This document shows positions 8,299 to 16,333 of a stretch of DNA of 64,000 nt, piece after piece. The translations under genes were made by a program, and so were the position numbers. The DNA lies in assembly GCF_006516955.1 (NCBI RefSeq), contig NZ_VHLG01000017.1, positions 20,714-84,713 of the forward strand, given 5' to 3'. How positions within the stretch are numbered: position 1 is the first letter of the stretch; every line of letters begins with the position of its first letter. Under the pieces are notes generated by a model, which was not told the origin of the DNA, made no database searches, and worked only from the letters and a program-made list of their open reading frames with translations. Source of the DNA: Martelella alba. GTDB taxonomy: Bacteria > Pseudomonadota > Alphaproteobacteria > Rhizobiales > Rhizobiaceae.

Positions 8299-9333
8299 TT
8301 ACGGCAGATTTTCCTTGATGAATATATCGATACGAATGCGTTCCTGTGCGGCGATGACATTCAGTCCGTCGGCGCGTGATTTCAAAACGCGGATGGCACT
8401 TCTGACCTCGTGGCCGGCATCCTGGTTGAGTACGGCATCGAAGACGCCGCTTTCCAGTGCCTTGCGGGCGTGGCCGGAAAGTTCATGGGCAATGGTGACG
8501 ATTTCACGGCCATGGCCGCGCGCTGTCTCCAGCGCACCGATCAGGCCGCGATTACCGGCGCCGAGGCTGTAAATGCCGATCATGTCGGGATCGGCGGCAA
8601 TCGCGTCTGTCACCATGGCGCGGGACCGGGCGCTATCGTCCTGCGCTTCGATCGCCGGCAGGATTTCAAGACCGGGAAAGCCGGCCTCGATCACATGGCG
8701 AAAGCCCTTCAGGCGATTGGCATGGTCGCGCACGGATAGCGAACCGGCGAGAATGCCGATCTTGCCGCTGCGCCCGGACAGGAACCGGCCAAGAAGCGTT
8801 CCGGCCGTGCGGCCTGCAGCCTCGTTGTCGACGCCTGCATAATGGTCGCGGGCGCTGTCTTCGAGATCGGAAACCAGCGTGACGACGGGAATATCGCGGG
8901 CGCGCAGCCGGCCAATGGCTGCGGAGACGTCAGCAGCTTCGATGCCGACCAGGGCGATACCGGCCGTGTCCGTTTCCGCCACCCGGTCAATGGCGGCTGC
9001 AAGGGCTGAGGGATCGAAGGCCGGCACGCGGACGATATCGATCTGGGTGCGCTCCACCCGGCCGCGAAGCCGCTCCTGCTGGACCGCCTCGTCAAGCGCC
9101 TGCATGAAGGAGTTGTCGTTGAGCGGCAGGATGAAGGTGAAGGGATAGATGCGGCCCTTGGCCAGATTGGCGGCGGCGACATCACGGACATAGCCGAGTT
9201 TCTCAACTGCCGCCTCGACCTTGTCCCTGGTCTTCTGGCGCACGCCGGGGCGGCCGTTCAGCACGCGATCGACCGTCGCCAGGCTGACGCCTGCTTCCGA
9301 TGCGATATCGTGGACCGTTGGCCGCATTGTCAT
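8299..9333 (-). CDS. LacI-family transcriptional regulator of the xylose operon
   Basis: Repressor of 344 residues. The N-terminal helix-turn-helix is TVHDIASEAGVSLATVDRVL, with the hinge helix at AAANLAKG. The remainder is a periplasmic-binding-protein-like sensor domain similar to ribose-binding regulators. As the first gene of the operon with xylB and xylA it probably represses itself and the xyl genes until xylose or a related sugar binds. An 18-of-20 palindrome at 9484-9503 overlaps the predicted -35 box. Two in-frame ATGs occur at codons 1 and 3; the first is used although the Shine-Dalgarno is poor. It is not the ROK-type XylR common elsewhere. Confidence 0.88.
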   Translation of the reverse strand: MTMRPTVHDIASEAGVSLATVDRVLNGRPGVRQKTRDKVEAAVEKLGYVRDVAAANLAKGRIYPFTFILPLNDNSFMQALDEAVQQERLRGRVERTQIDIVRVPAFDPSALAAAIDRVAETDTAGIALVGIEAADVSAAIGRLRARDIPVVTLVSDLEDSARDHYAGVDNEAAGRTAGTLLGRFLSGRSGKIGILAGSLSVRDHANRLKGFRHVIEAGFPGLEILPAIEAQDDSARSRAMVTDAIAADPDMIGIYSLGAGNRGLIGALETARGHGREIVTIAHELSGHARKALESGVFDAVLNQDAGHEVRSAIRVLKSRADGLNVIAAQERIRIDIFIKENLP

Positions 9334-9469
9334 AAAATCCCGTCTGCCACCGGTCAGCTGGACCGGTTTGCTGCCTCCTGATCGACGGGGCGGTTTGCCG
9401 TGTTTTGCGCGGTCTTCCGCCTTTCGTCTTTCACTCCCGACAAGGCGGCTTTGCGCCTTGAATGGGCAA

Positions 9470-9498
9470 GCTATAGCGTGATTTTTGATGTACGTAAA
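9470..9498 (-). promoter_or_regulatory. Predicted promoter of lacI-xylB-xylA
   Basis: On the minus strand a -35 box TTTACG (9498-9493) is separated by 17 bp from a -10 box TATAGC (9475-9470). The -35 falls inside the palindrome at 9484-9503, so binding there would block the promoter. The leader to the start codon is about 130 nt. Confidence 0.45.
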
Positions 9499-9503
9499 TC
9501 AAA
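9484..9503. promoter_or_regulatory. Candidate operator for the xylose LacI regulator
   Basis: TTTGATGTACGTAAATCAAA matches its own reverse complement at 18 of 20 positions, with central TACGTA, and is flanked by extra T and A runs. The central CpG and length fit LacI-family sites. A second AT-rich palindrome, TTTTTAA-ATA-TTAAAAA, lies about 35 bp further right. Confidence 0.6.
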
Positions 9504-9563
9504 AAACGCAAAGCTTGTGATTTGGTCGCAGAGGGTTATTTTTAAATATTAAAAATCAGATAG

Positions 9564-10010
9564 TTATGATTTTCTCTTTTCGACAAGGTAAATGTGGTCA
9601 CAAGCCATAACGACCTCATCGCGCTGGTTGATCACGCGCACCTCCTCAACCACGCGGCCATGGCCGGGGCGCTTGGGGTCATCCGCGCGGCTGGCAATGG
9701 TCAAGACCGTGTGGATCGTGTCGCCGATGAAGACCGGTTTGGGAAAGCGCAGCCGCTCATAGCCATAGGTGAAGGAGAGCGGGTTGATCTCGGAGGCAGA
9801 CAGGCCGATGCCGATGGCAAAGGTCATGGTGCCATGCGCTATACGCTGGCCAAAGGGCGTCGCCTTCATGTGTTCGGCATCCATATGATGAGGGAAAAAA
9901 TCCCCCGTATGCCCGGCATGGACGACGAAGTCCGTTTCAGTGATCGTTCGGCCATAGGTCTTGCGGCTCTCGCCGGGTTCGATGTCTTCAAGATAGCGCG
10001 GCCGTTCCAT
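9564..10010 (-). CDS. MaoC-family (R)-hydratase/dehydratase
   Basis: Single hot-dog-fold protein of 148 residues. MaoC members add or remove water from enoyl- or hydroxyacyl-CoA esters. The hydratase-2 motif is seen as TDFVVHAGHTGDFFPHHMD, with the catalytic Asp/His-type region, followed by FGQRIAHGTMTFAIGIGLS. The ATG at 10010 is chosen since GAGGAGAG lies just upstream; an ATG at 10025 would put this site inside the gene. It overlaps the preceding leaderless binding-protein gene by 23 bp and is last in a four-gene operon with a CaiB-type CoA-transferase, so a CoA thioester is the likely substrate. Which acid is involved is unknown. Confidence 0.88.
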   Translation of the reverse strand: MERPRYLEDIEPGESRKTYGRTITETDFVVHAGHTGDFFPHHMDAEHMKATPFGQRIAHGTMTFAIGIGLSASEINPLSFTYGYERLRFPKPVFIGDTIHTVLTIASRADDPKRPGHGRVVEEVRVINQRDEVVMACDHIYLVEKRKS

Positions 10011-11139
10011 TGAAACTCTCCTCATAGGCGGCGTTGAGACTGGCGATCACGGCGCTTGCCGCGCGTTTCTCGGTCAGCCCGTCATTGATGATTGCGGAGG
10101 CTCTGGCCTGGAAATCCATGTAGCCATCATGGCGCGGCCGCAGATAGGCCTCTTTCAGCGTTCGCCTTGTCCTGCGGTAAAACTGCCCGGCTGCCGCATT
10201 CACGGCGTCGTCTTCCCAGGCATCCGCATGGCCCGGCTGGCCGCCGGCTTTGGCAAAGCCTGCCTTCTGCACGTCACCCGAGGCCACCCAATAGGCATAG
10301 TCGAGTGCTGCTTCCGGGTTGTTCGAAAAGGCGGAAACGGCAATGCCGGTGCCACCAAGTGCGGAGCCGCGCGGCCCGTTCCGGTCGATGCCCGGCATAT
10401 CGGCAAAGGCAATCTGCCGCGCCCGGAAGCCTGGCATGGCATAGGAGACATAGCCGTAAATATAGGGCGAGACGATGTAGGGGCTCTCGGCCCGTGCCAT
10501 TTCTTCCAGAACGGCAATCGGGTCGTGGTTGAAATTGTCTCCAGGCACCAGACTTGCGAGCTCTGTCAGCCGTTCAAACGCTGCTTCGCCGCCTGCCGGA
10601 TCGACAAACAGGCCCGGCCCGTCATTGCGGCAGGCAAAGCCGGTATTTGCCGCAAGGGTGAAGAATGTCATCAGACTGTGCGGCGGGCGGAGCGGCAGCA
10701 GAACGCGGCCGTCTCGGGCGAGGGAAAGCACCGCATCGAAATCGGCGGGCGCGTCGCCGGAAAGCTCGGGGCCGAGTGCCATCACCTGGGCTGCGGCATC
10801 AATCGGAAAGGCCCATTGACGGCCGTTGAAATGATAGCTGTCATAGGAGGTGCCGACGGACCCCAGCGCCAGTGCCTGACGTTCCGTTTCCCGGCCCGCC
10901 ACATCCAGCGGCTGGAGGCAGCCCTCCGCCGTCACCTGGCCGACATGGGGATGATCGATGACGATCAGGTCATACTGGCGGGCCAGCTCCTCGACGGGAA
11001 AGCTTTCGAAATCCTGCAGCGAGCGCTTGTCCCAGCGGATCAGCACGCCGGTTTTCTGCGCCCATTGCCTCGCCGTCGCCACCATCGGGTCATAGCCGCG
11101 CGGGTGGCTCCAGGTCATGCCCTTCAGAACCGTCATCAT
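9988..11139 (-). CDS. Solute-binding-protein homologue without signal peptide
   Basis: Protein of 383 residues that resembles family-1 extracellular solute-binding proteins: YDLIVIDHPHVGQ near the start, SPYIYGYVSYAMPGFR in the middle, then ALGGTGIAVSAFSNNPEAALDYAYWVASGDVQ, the typical hinge and C-lobe segment. Its N-terminus, MMTVLKGMTWSHPRGYDPMV, has no hydrophobic signal segment and no lipobox, so it should stay in the cytoplasm. It overlaps the CoA-transferase gene by 4 bp (ATGA) and the MaoC gene by 23 bp. No permease or ATPase genes are in the operon. It may be a cytosolic ligand binder, a sensor, or an enzyme subunit built on this fold. No function is assigned. Confidence 0.8.
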   Translation of the reverse strand: MMTVLKGMTWSHPRGYDPMVATARQWAQKTGVLIRWDKRSLQDFESFPVEELARQYDLIVIDHPHVGQVTAEGCLQPLDVAGRETERQALALGSVGTSYDSYHFNGRQWAFPIDAAAQVMALGPELSGDAPADFDAVLSLARDGRVLLPLRPPHSLMTFFTLAANTGFACRNDGPGLFVDPAGGEAAFERLTELASLVPGDNFNHDPIAVLEEMARAESPYIVSPYIYGYVSYAMPGFRARQIAFADMPGIDRNGPRGSALGGTGIAVSAFSNNPEAALDYAYWVASGDVQKAGFAKAGGQPGHADAWEDDAVNAAAGQFYRRTRRTLKEAYLRPRHDGYMDFQARASAIINDGLTEKRAASAVIASLNAAYEESFNGTAALS

Positions 11140-12299
11140 AGGTTAAACTCCGCTCGGATTCTGGCGGATTGTTCGCCGATCAGCGGTGCCGCGCGCCCGG
11201 TGGCGCCGCGTTTGCCGTCAATCCTGAGCGGCGAGCGCGTGGTGGTGATCGATACGCCATCCTCCCGGGTGACCGTCTGCAGCATGTTCAGCACCTTGAA
11301 CCCCTCATGCTCCAGGAGCGCCGGCCAGTCCAAAACGCGTGCGCACCAGATATCGGCCGGCTCCAGCAATGACAGCCAATGCTCGGTGGTCCGGGCCTTC
11401 AATGCCTCGGCAATGATTGCCTTGATCGTGTCGCGTTCGGAAAACCAGCAGGCAGGCTTGCCGCAATAGGGGCGAAGCGCTTCGATCTGAAGCACATCTT
11501 CCAGCCGGTCGATCGGCATCATGGCGAGTGCCAGCCAGCCATCCACCGTCTGATACACGCCGTAAGGTGCGGAAAGATAGGCATGGGCCGAACGGAAATT
11601 GGAGCGTTTTGGCGGGCGCTTGCCGTCATTCAGATGCGTTGTCAGCACCTCGAACTGGAAATCGATCAGCGCCTCGATCAGGCTGGTTTCCACATGGGCA
11701 CCGCGCCCGGTCCGGCCCTTGCGCACCAGTGCGGCCAGCAGCCCCTGGGCAAGGGCAGCACCGGCCAGCATATCGGCAATGGCAAGGCCGAAGGGCACCG
11801 GCCCCTGATCCTCATCGCCGTTCAGCCACATCACGCCGGAGCGCGCCTGGGCGAGCAGATCCTGACCCGGCCGCATTACCCAGGGCCCCGCCTCGGAATA
11901 ACCGGTGATGGAGCCGTAGACAATGCCGGGATTGATCGCCTTCACCGTCTCGTAATCGAGGCCAAGCCGGGTGATCACGCCGGGCCGGAAATTCTGCAGC
12001 ACGATATCGGCCTTGCCGATCAGGGTCTTCAGCGCGGCAAGGTCATCCGGGCTCTTCATGTCGATGGCGAGGCTTTCCTTGGAGCGGTTGATCGCATGAA
12101 AAATTGTCGAATCGCCACCGATCTCGGTGTCGGAGAGATAGAGCCGGCGCGAGAGATCGCCGCCATCCGGCCGCTCGATCTTGATCACTCGGGCGCCAAG
12201 ATCCTGCAGGCGCAGCGAACAATATGGGCCGGAGAGAAACTGGCACATATCCAGTACCAGCACGCTCGAAAGCGGCAGGTCGTCATCAATGTCGCTCAT
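11136..12299 (-). CDS. CaiB/BaiF-family (class III) CoA-transferase
   Basis: Protein of 387 residues of the family that moves CoA between carboxylic acids, as in formyl-CoA:oxalate and carnitine CoA-transferases. Visible are SSVLVLDMCQFLSGPYCSLRLQ and DLGARVIKIERPDGGD at the N-terminus, then DIVLQNFRPGVITRLGLDY, and the catalytic Asp in RPGQDLLAQARSG (near residue 148). Start and stop codons overlap by 4 bp with the genes on both sides, indicating translational coupling. In context it could activate a sugar-derived acid for the MaoC hydratase; this is inference, as the donor and acceptor acids cannot be read from sequence. Confidence 0.9.
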   Translation of the reverse strand: MSDIDDDLPLSSVLVLDMCQFLSGPYCSLRLQDLGARVIKIERPDGGDLSRRLYLSDTEIGGDSTIFHAINRSKESLAIDMKSPDDLAALKTLIGKADIVLQNFRPGVITRLGLDYETVKAINPGIVYGSITGYSEAGPWVMRPGQDLLAQARSGVMWLNGDEDQGPVPFGLAIADMLAGAALAQGLLAALVRKGRTGRGAHVETSLIEALIDFQFEVLTTHLNDGKRPPKRSNFRSAHAYLSAPYGVYQTVDGWLALAMMPIDRLEDVLQIEALRPYCGKPACWFSERDTIKAIIAEALKARTTEHWLSLLEPADIWCARVLDWPALLEHEGFKVLNMLQTVTREDGVSITTTRSPLRIDGKRGATGRAAPLIGEQSARIRAEFNL

Positions 12300-13360
12300 G
12301 GTTTTTCCTTGATGGGCGTTGCAGGCGCGGCCGCGCTTTCATAGGCCGCCTCGACGAGGGCCATGGTGTTCCAGGCATCCTCGACGCTGGTCAGAAGGGC
12401 GGCATCATCACCGGCAACGAAGCGCTGGAGATTGCTCATCGTGCCGATAAAGGCATGCGGAAACCAGGTGCCGGAAAGCGGCAGCGACTGCCAGTCCCGG
12501 CCTTTCTCGCAGAACCACAATTCATCCGGTACGCCCTTGGGATAGTTGAGATTGACGCCAAGCGTGGCAATCGCCACAGCTTTCGTGCCTTCCAGCCGGA
12601 AGGAGCAATCCTGAAATTTCGGGCCGAAATCATGATTGTGGTTGATCGACATGACGGCGCGCACCGGCGCGTCATAATCGAGAATGGCTGCGGTCCGGCT
12701 TTGCGACACCGTGGTGTCGGGATGGCCAAGCGTCCTGGCATGGATGCCCTTCGGATCGCCGAGGAAATGGCGGAAAAGGTCGAGGTAATGGATCGAATGC
12801 AGCAGGATCTCGACCCGTTCCATCTCTTTTAGAAACGGCCATAAATGCCAGGGCGTCATCATATTGGCGTGCATTTCGGCATCAACGATCTCGCCGAGCG
12901 CGCCGCTTGCCGCAAGATCACGGATCGCCAGCATCATCGGGGCGAAGCGCAGCTGGAAATTGACCGCAGCGGTGAGATTGCGGGCGCGGCAGGCTTCAAG
13001 GATTGCCGTTGCCTCGCCAAGATCGCGTCCCATCGGCTTCTGGATCAGACAGGCTGATCCGGCCGGCAGCTGTTCCAGCACCGACAGATGGGCAAAGGGC
13101 GGAAGCGCCAGATCGAAGATCGCGTCCGGCACGGCCATGGCGTCCTCAAGTGTCGCGAAGGCCGCAATGTCCCAGCTGTCAGCGACCTTCCGGGCCTGTT
13201 CGCCATTGATGTCGTAGATCCCGGCAACGCTGAAACCTGCCATGCGATAGGCGGGAAGATGCGCATCTGTAACAATAGACCCCGCGCCGATGATCACGAT
13301 CGGACGGGGATTTTCAACCGCCGGCCAGCTTTGGGCGACGGTGCTGTGCTCCTCTGACAA
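12296..13360 (-). CDS. Gfo/Idh/MocA-family dehydrogenase
   Basis: NAD(P)-dependent oxidoreductase of 354 residues, first gene of the four-gene operon. The Rossmann motif is VIIGAGSIVTDAHLPAYR; the usual EKP lysine motif appears as IQKPMGRDLG, and a His pair is in ILLHSIHYLDLFR. The start is a TTG at 13360, supported by a strong AAGGAGG 8 bases upstream and no better ATG. A regulatory element shared with the L-fucose operon lies upstream at 13414-13435. It is a candidate for the missing sugar 1-dehydrogenase of the L-fucose pathway, but could equally serve another step. Confidence 0.87.
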   Translation of the reverse strand: MSEEHSTVAQSWPAVENPRPIVIIGAGSIVTDAHLPAYRMAGFSVAGIYDINGEQARKVADSWDIAAFATLEDAMAVPDAIFDLALPPFAHLSVLEQLPAGSACLIQKPMGRDLGEATAILEACRARNLTAAVNFQLRFAPMMLAIRDLAASGALGEIVDAEMHANMMTPWHLWPFLKEMERVEILLHSIHYLDLFRHFLGDPKGIHARTLGHPDTTVSQSRTAAILDYDAPVRAVMSINHNHDFGPKFQDCSFRLEGTKAVAIATLGVNLNYPKGVPDELWFCEKGRDWQSLPLSGTWFPHAFIGTMSNLQRFVAGDDAALLTSVEDAWNTMALVEAAYESAAAPATPIKEKP

Positions 13361-13413
13361 CCTGCTCCTCCTTCAGGCTCGGTCGGAAAATTCGACCGGT
13401 GTCATTCTTATGT

Positions 13414-13435
13414 GAATAGATTATTCAAATTTGGA
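13414..13435. promoter_or_regulatory. Operator shared with the L-fucose operon (copy 1)
   Basis: GAATAGA-TTA-TTCAAAT-T-TGGA on the plus strand; its first 13 bases form an inverted repeat GAATA-GAT-TATTC. The same 22-bp element, with 19 identical bases, is at 18099-18120. Here it lies just downstream of a TATTAT hexamer (13440-13435, minus strand) in the direction of the CoA-transferase operon, a position suited to repression. The remainder of 13361-13575 shows nothing else recognised. Confidence 0.6.
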
Positions 13436-13575
13436 TAATACGCAAGGGGCCTTTCAGGATTATTTGTCAATCATGGCTTCCTTGTGGGCGCCGTGTCATG
13501 GCTTGCCTGAGCGATGCGCTGTGACTAGTCTTGCGGAATGGGGCGAGCGGCAGGGCGCGTCCGGATGAGGATGTT

Positions 13576-14265
13576 ATGTTGAAGTTCCCGATTGCCGTAC
13601 TGCTTTTCACCGGCATGGCCTTTCCCGCGATGGCAAAAATGCCGGATATTGATCCGGCGGCCTATCCGCCTTCCGGTGTGTTTGGCTTTCCTGCCTTCGC
13701 GCTTTCGCCGGACGAACAGGCCGCAAGGCAGGCGCGTATCGACGCCAATAACCGCTTCCTTGCCGATAATGGCATCGCGCCGCTGGAAATGTCGCCGCTT
13801 GATCCCTGTTTTGTGAAATTCTACGCCAAGGATGCGACGGGGCATTATACGGGCTATGCCATAGATGAGGCGTTGTTCGCCGAGAAGGGCACCGTGTCCT
13901 ACATCAAGACCGATGACGGGCAGTGCAGCTTTGATGCCGAGACGCGGGTTGAAACCTGTGACCTGATGATGCTCGACAGCGAGATGACCCTGACGACGCA
14001 GTTCGACAGTGACAGTTTCACCCGGCTTCTCGAATTTTTCGGACCCGATGAGTTCGATGCCTGGAAAAGCGGTGATCTGCCGGCTGATTTTTTCGATGTG
14101 CTGGATTGCTCACCAGTGGCGCAAACCCTCTTTGCCCATATCGAGGATGGCACGCCCGATCACATCGACTATCCTGACGATGGCGATGAGGGCGCGGTGT
14201 TCCGCCGTGCGATTGCCGATCCGGATTTCGTCAAAAAGACCCGGGCCGCAGAGCAGGGTGGTTAG
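13576..14265 (+). CDS. Secreted protein of unknown function
   Basis: Protein of 229 residues that I do not recognise. It starts with a clear signal peptide, MLKFPIAVLLFTGMAFPAMA, so the mature protein should be periplasmic or secreted. The rest is acidic, rich in Asp and Phe, with three Cys residues around 75, 115 and 122 (DPCFVKF, QCSFD, ETCDLM) and one near 178 (LDCSPV) that could form disulfides. The ATG at 13576 is preferred over upstream in-frame starts because it puts the signal peptide at the N-terminus, with GAGG upstream. No link to the neighbouring operons is evident. Confidence 0.7.
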   Translation: MLKFPIAVLLFTGMAFPAMAKMPDIDPAAYPPSGVFGFPAFALSPDEQAARQARIDANNRFLADNGIAPLEMSPLDPCFVKFYAKDATGHYTGYAIDEALFAEKGTVSYIKTDDGQCSFDAETRVETCDLMMLDSEMTLTTQFDSDSFTRLLEFFGPDEFDAWKSGDLPADFFDVLDCSPVAQTLFAHIEDGTPDHIDYPDDGDEGAVFRRAIADPDFVKKTRAAEQGG

Positions 14266-14306
14266 AACGCCGATCTGATTCATAAAGATCAGCGCTTTGA
14301 ATCAGT

Positions 14307-14867
14307 TCAGCCGAGCAGGCGTCTGGTGACGAAAGCCACGTCCTCGGCCAGCTGATCGCGCCTGCCGGTGAATTTATAGAGCCCGGAGACACAGGCGACC
14401 AGCATGTCGGAGCGATGGGCAGCATCGCTGCGCTCAAACCCATGCTCAACCAGCAGCGCTTCAATCGCTTCATAGAGCCAGTCTTCGAGACCGGAGGCGT
14501 TGCGGGTGGCAAGATTGGCGCCTTCGCGCATCAACTCTTCGGCATGCGGTGAGCCGGAAATGAGATCATCTGCGGCGGAAAACTTGGCAAGAAAGGCGCG
14601 GGCGATGCGCTCTTCAGGCTTGCCATCGGAGCTCAGTGCCGTGCCGACGATCTGTGTCCAGTCCTCCATCAGCCGTGCGATCACGGCGTTGAAGACGGCC
14701 TCCTTGTCTGGAAAATAGGCATAGAGTGTTGGCTTGGCGACGCGGGCGCGGCGGGCGAGCGTCTCCATCGTCGTGCCACGCAGGCCGGTTTCGAGAAACT
14801 GTTCCTGGGCGGCATCGAGAATGCGTTGCGTCCGTTCGGCGGTTTTTTTGCTCTTTGTTGCAGGCAC
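14307..14867 (-). CDS. TetR-family transcriptional regulator
   Basis: Repressor of about 186 residues. The helix-turn-helix is ETGLRGTTMETLARRARVAK followed by PTLYAYFPDKEAVFNAVI, the TetR signature. The frame stays open to an ATG at 14924, but that start would place the inverted repeat 14897-14915 inside the gene; a GTG at 14867 with GGAG 11 bases upstream is preferred and gives a normal N-terminus. It is divergent from the SDR-type reductase gene and probably represses both through the repeat between them. The inducer is unknown. Confidence 0.85.
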   Translation of the reverse strand: MPATKSKKTAERTQRILDAAQEQFLETGLRGTTMETLARRARVAKPTLYAYFPDKEAVFNAVIARLMEDWTQIVGTALSSDGKPEERIARAFLAKFSAADDLISGSPHAEELMREGANLATRNASGLEDWLYEAIEALLVEHGFERSDAAHRSDMLVACVSGLYKFTGRRDQLAEDVAFVTRRLLG

Positions 14868-14896
14868 GGTCTTGAAGACTCCAAAAACTTTACTAA

Positions 14897-14915
14897 TTGA
14901 ACATTTATCGTTCAA
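14897..14915. promoter_or_regulatory. Candidate TetR operator
   Basis: TTGAAC-ATTTATC-GTTCAA has perfect 6-bp arms and a 7-bp spacer, and sits between the divergent TetR and reductase genes. The octamer ATCGTTCA in its right half is repeated 10 bp further on (14917-14924). Confidence 0.6.
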
Positions 14916-14938
14916 ATCGTTCATTTCAAGAGACCATC

Positions 14939-15964
14939 ATGACCGACACAGTGCTTCTCACAGGTATCACCGGTTTTCTTGGCGGCCATATCGCCCTCGA
15001 ATTGTTGAACAGAGGTTATAGCGTGCGGGGAAGCCTGCGCAATCCGGGGCCTGACGGCGCCCGGGTAAAGGCGCTCGGCGAGACGCTGCAAAAGGCCGGC
15101 GCCGATGTCTCCCGGCTGGAGACGGTGACGCTTGATCTCATGAGTGACGCAGGCTGGGATGAGGCCGCTCGCGGCGCGCGCTTCATGATCCATTCCGCCT
15201 CGCCCTTTGTCACCACCATGCCCAAGGACCCGGATCAGCTGGTACGCCCGGCGGTGGAAGGCACCGAGCGGGCGATGCGTGCGGCCGGCAAGGCCGGTAT
15301 CGAACGGGTTGTCCTCACCTCCTCGACAGCGGCAATCGTTTATGGCCGCGGACCCGGCCGGCCGGATCATCTGGGCTCCGATGACTGGCCGGACCCCGCC
15401 GAAGGCAGGCTCGCGGCCTATGCATTGTCGAAAAATCTGGCTGAACGTCGCGCCTGGGAACTGGCCGAAGACCCGTCCCGGCTTGCCGTCATCAATCCCG
15501 GTTTCATTGTCGGGCCGTTGCTGGATGCCGATCCCGGCACGTCGGGGGCGATTTTCCAGCGGCTGCTGCGCGGGGAGTTTCCGATGATGCCGCGCCTGGC
15601 GGTGGATATTGTCGACGTTCGCGATGCAGCGACCCTTCATGTCAATGCCCTGACGGATGCCGAGGCGGCCGGAAAGCGTCATCTCTCGGCCTTTGCCGGG
15701 CTATGGATGAAGGATCTGGCGGCAATCGCGGCACGGGCGGCGCCGGCCTATGCGAAGAAGATCTCAACCCGGCAGGCGCCGGACTGGCTGGTCCGGCTTC
15801 TGGCCCTGTTTGATGGCGATATCCGCGCCAATGTCAACGAACTGGGCTACCACCCCGCACTGGATTCAGAACGGGCAAAGCGCTTGCTTGGCCGCACACC
15901 CTACACAGCCGAAGACAGTGTTTCAGACATGGTGAAAAGCATCGTCGCGCGCGGGCTCGTCTGA
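14939..15964 (+). CDS. NAD-dependent epimerase/dihydroflavonol reductase-like protein
   Basis: Extended SDR of 341 residues. The N-terminus VLLTGITGFLGGHIALELLNRGY carries the GxxGxxG dinucleotide motif. SSTAAIVYG holds the catalytic Ser region, YALSKNLAER is the YxxxK catalytic pair, and PGFIVGPLLDADPGTSG follows. This resembles dihydroflavonol 4-reductase and methylglyoxal/aldehyde reductase-like proteins, which reduce carbonyls with NADPH. The ATG at 14939 is used; the open frame extends into the operator region. Under likely control of the divergent TetR gene. The natural substrate is unknown; such pairs often respond to reactive carbonyl compounds. Confidence 0.88.
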   Translation: MTDTVLLTGITGFLGGHIALELLNRGYSVRGSLRNPGPDGARVKALGETLQKAGADVSRLETVTLDLMSDAGWDEAARGARFMIHSASPFVTTMPKDPDQLVRPAVEGTERAMRAAGKAGIERVVLTSSTAAIVYGRGPGRPDHLGSDDWPDPAEGRLAAYALSKNLAERRAWELAEDPSRLAVINPGFIVGPLLDADPGTSGAIFQRLLRGEFPMMPRLAVDIVDVRDAATLHVNALTDAEAAGKRHLSAFAGLWMKDLAAIAARAAPAYAKKISTRQAPDWLVRLLALFDGDIRANVNELGYHPALDSERAKRLLGRTPYTAEDSVSDMVKSIVARGLV

Positions 15965-15984
15965 GCCGTCGCGCGACGGATGTA

Positions 15985-16314
15985 TCAATCGACGTGGAAG
16001 ACTTCTTCCATGTCGATCCACCATTCGCCGTCCTTTTTCGTGTTGAGCGGTTTCTGGCAGGGAATGCAGAATGTCCACCATTCCTGCGTCTTGGGGTCGG
16101 CAGCCATTTTGGCCATGTCGGCCTCATAGTCGGTACCGTGATATTCGTAATAGGAGAAGAGCAGGTTTTCCGGCTCGCGCAGGAAAATCGAATAGTTGGA
16201 GATATTGCAGGCCTTGATCATGGCCAGAACCTCCGGCCAGGCATTGGCATGGAGCTTCTTATATTCGGCGACCTTGTCGGCATTGAGCCCGATCACCATT
16301 CCGTAGCGTTTCAT
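15985..16314 (-). CDS. L-rhamnose/L-fucose mutarotase family protein
   Basis: Small protein of 109 residues matching the RhaM family (formerly DUF718), which interconverts the alpha and beta anomers of 6-deoxy-hexoses. Family marks seen: MKRYGMVIGL, YKKLHANAWPEVL with the catalytic-region His, NISNYSIFL, LLFSYYEYHG, WWTFCIPCQ and WWIDMEEVFH. The ATG at 16314 follows GGAGGACCCC; the upstream in-frame ATG at 16359 lies inside the next gene. It overlaps no gene but is 20 bp from the lactonase, forming an operon of regulator, lactonase and mutarotase. Together with the FucD-type dehydratase this suggests L-fucose rather than L-rhamnose, an inference. Confidence 0.88.
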   Translation of the reverse strand: MKRYGMVIGLNADKVAEYKKLHANAWPEVLAMIKACNISNYSIFLREPENLLFSYYEYHGTDYEADMAKMAADPKTQEWWTFCIPCQKPLNTKKDGEWWIDMEEVFHVD

Positions 16315-16333
16315 GGGGTCCTCCTTAAGGGCA

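Noticed and set aside
8299..9333. The xylose LacI protein as regulator of the TGTAACGTTACA sites at 511 and 2849
   Set aside because: Its own promoter carries a different palindrome (TTTGAT-TACGTA-ATCAAA), so a separate regulator is more likely for those sites.
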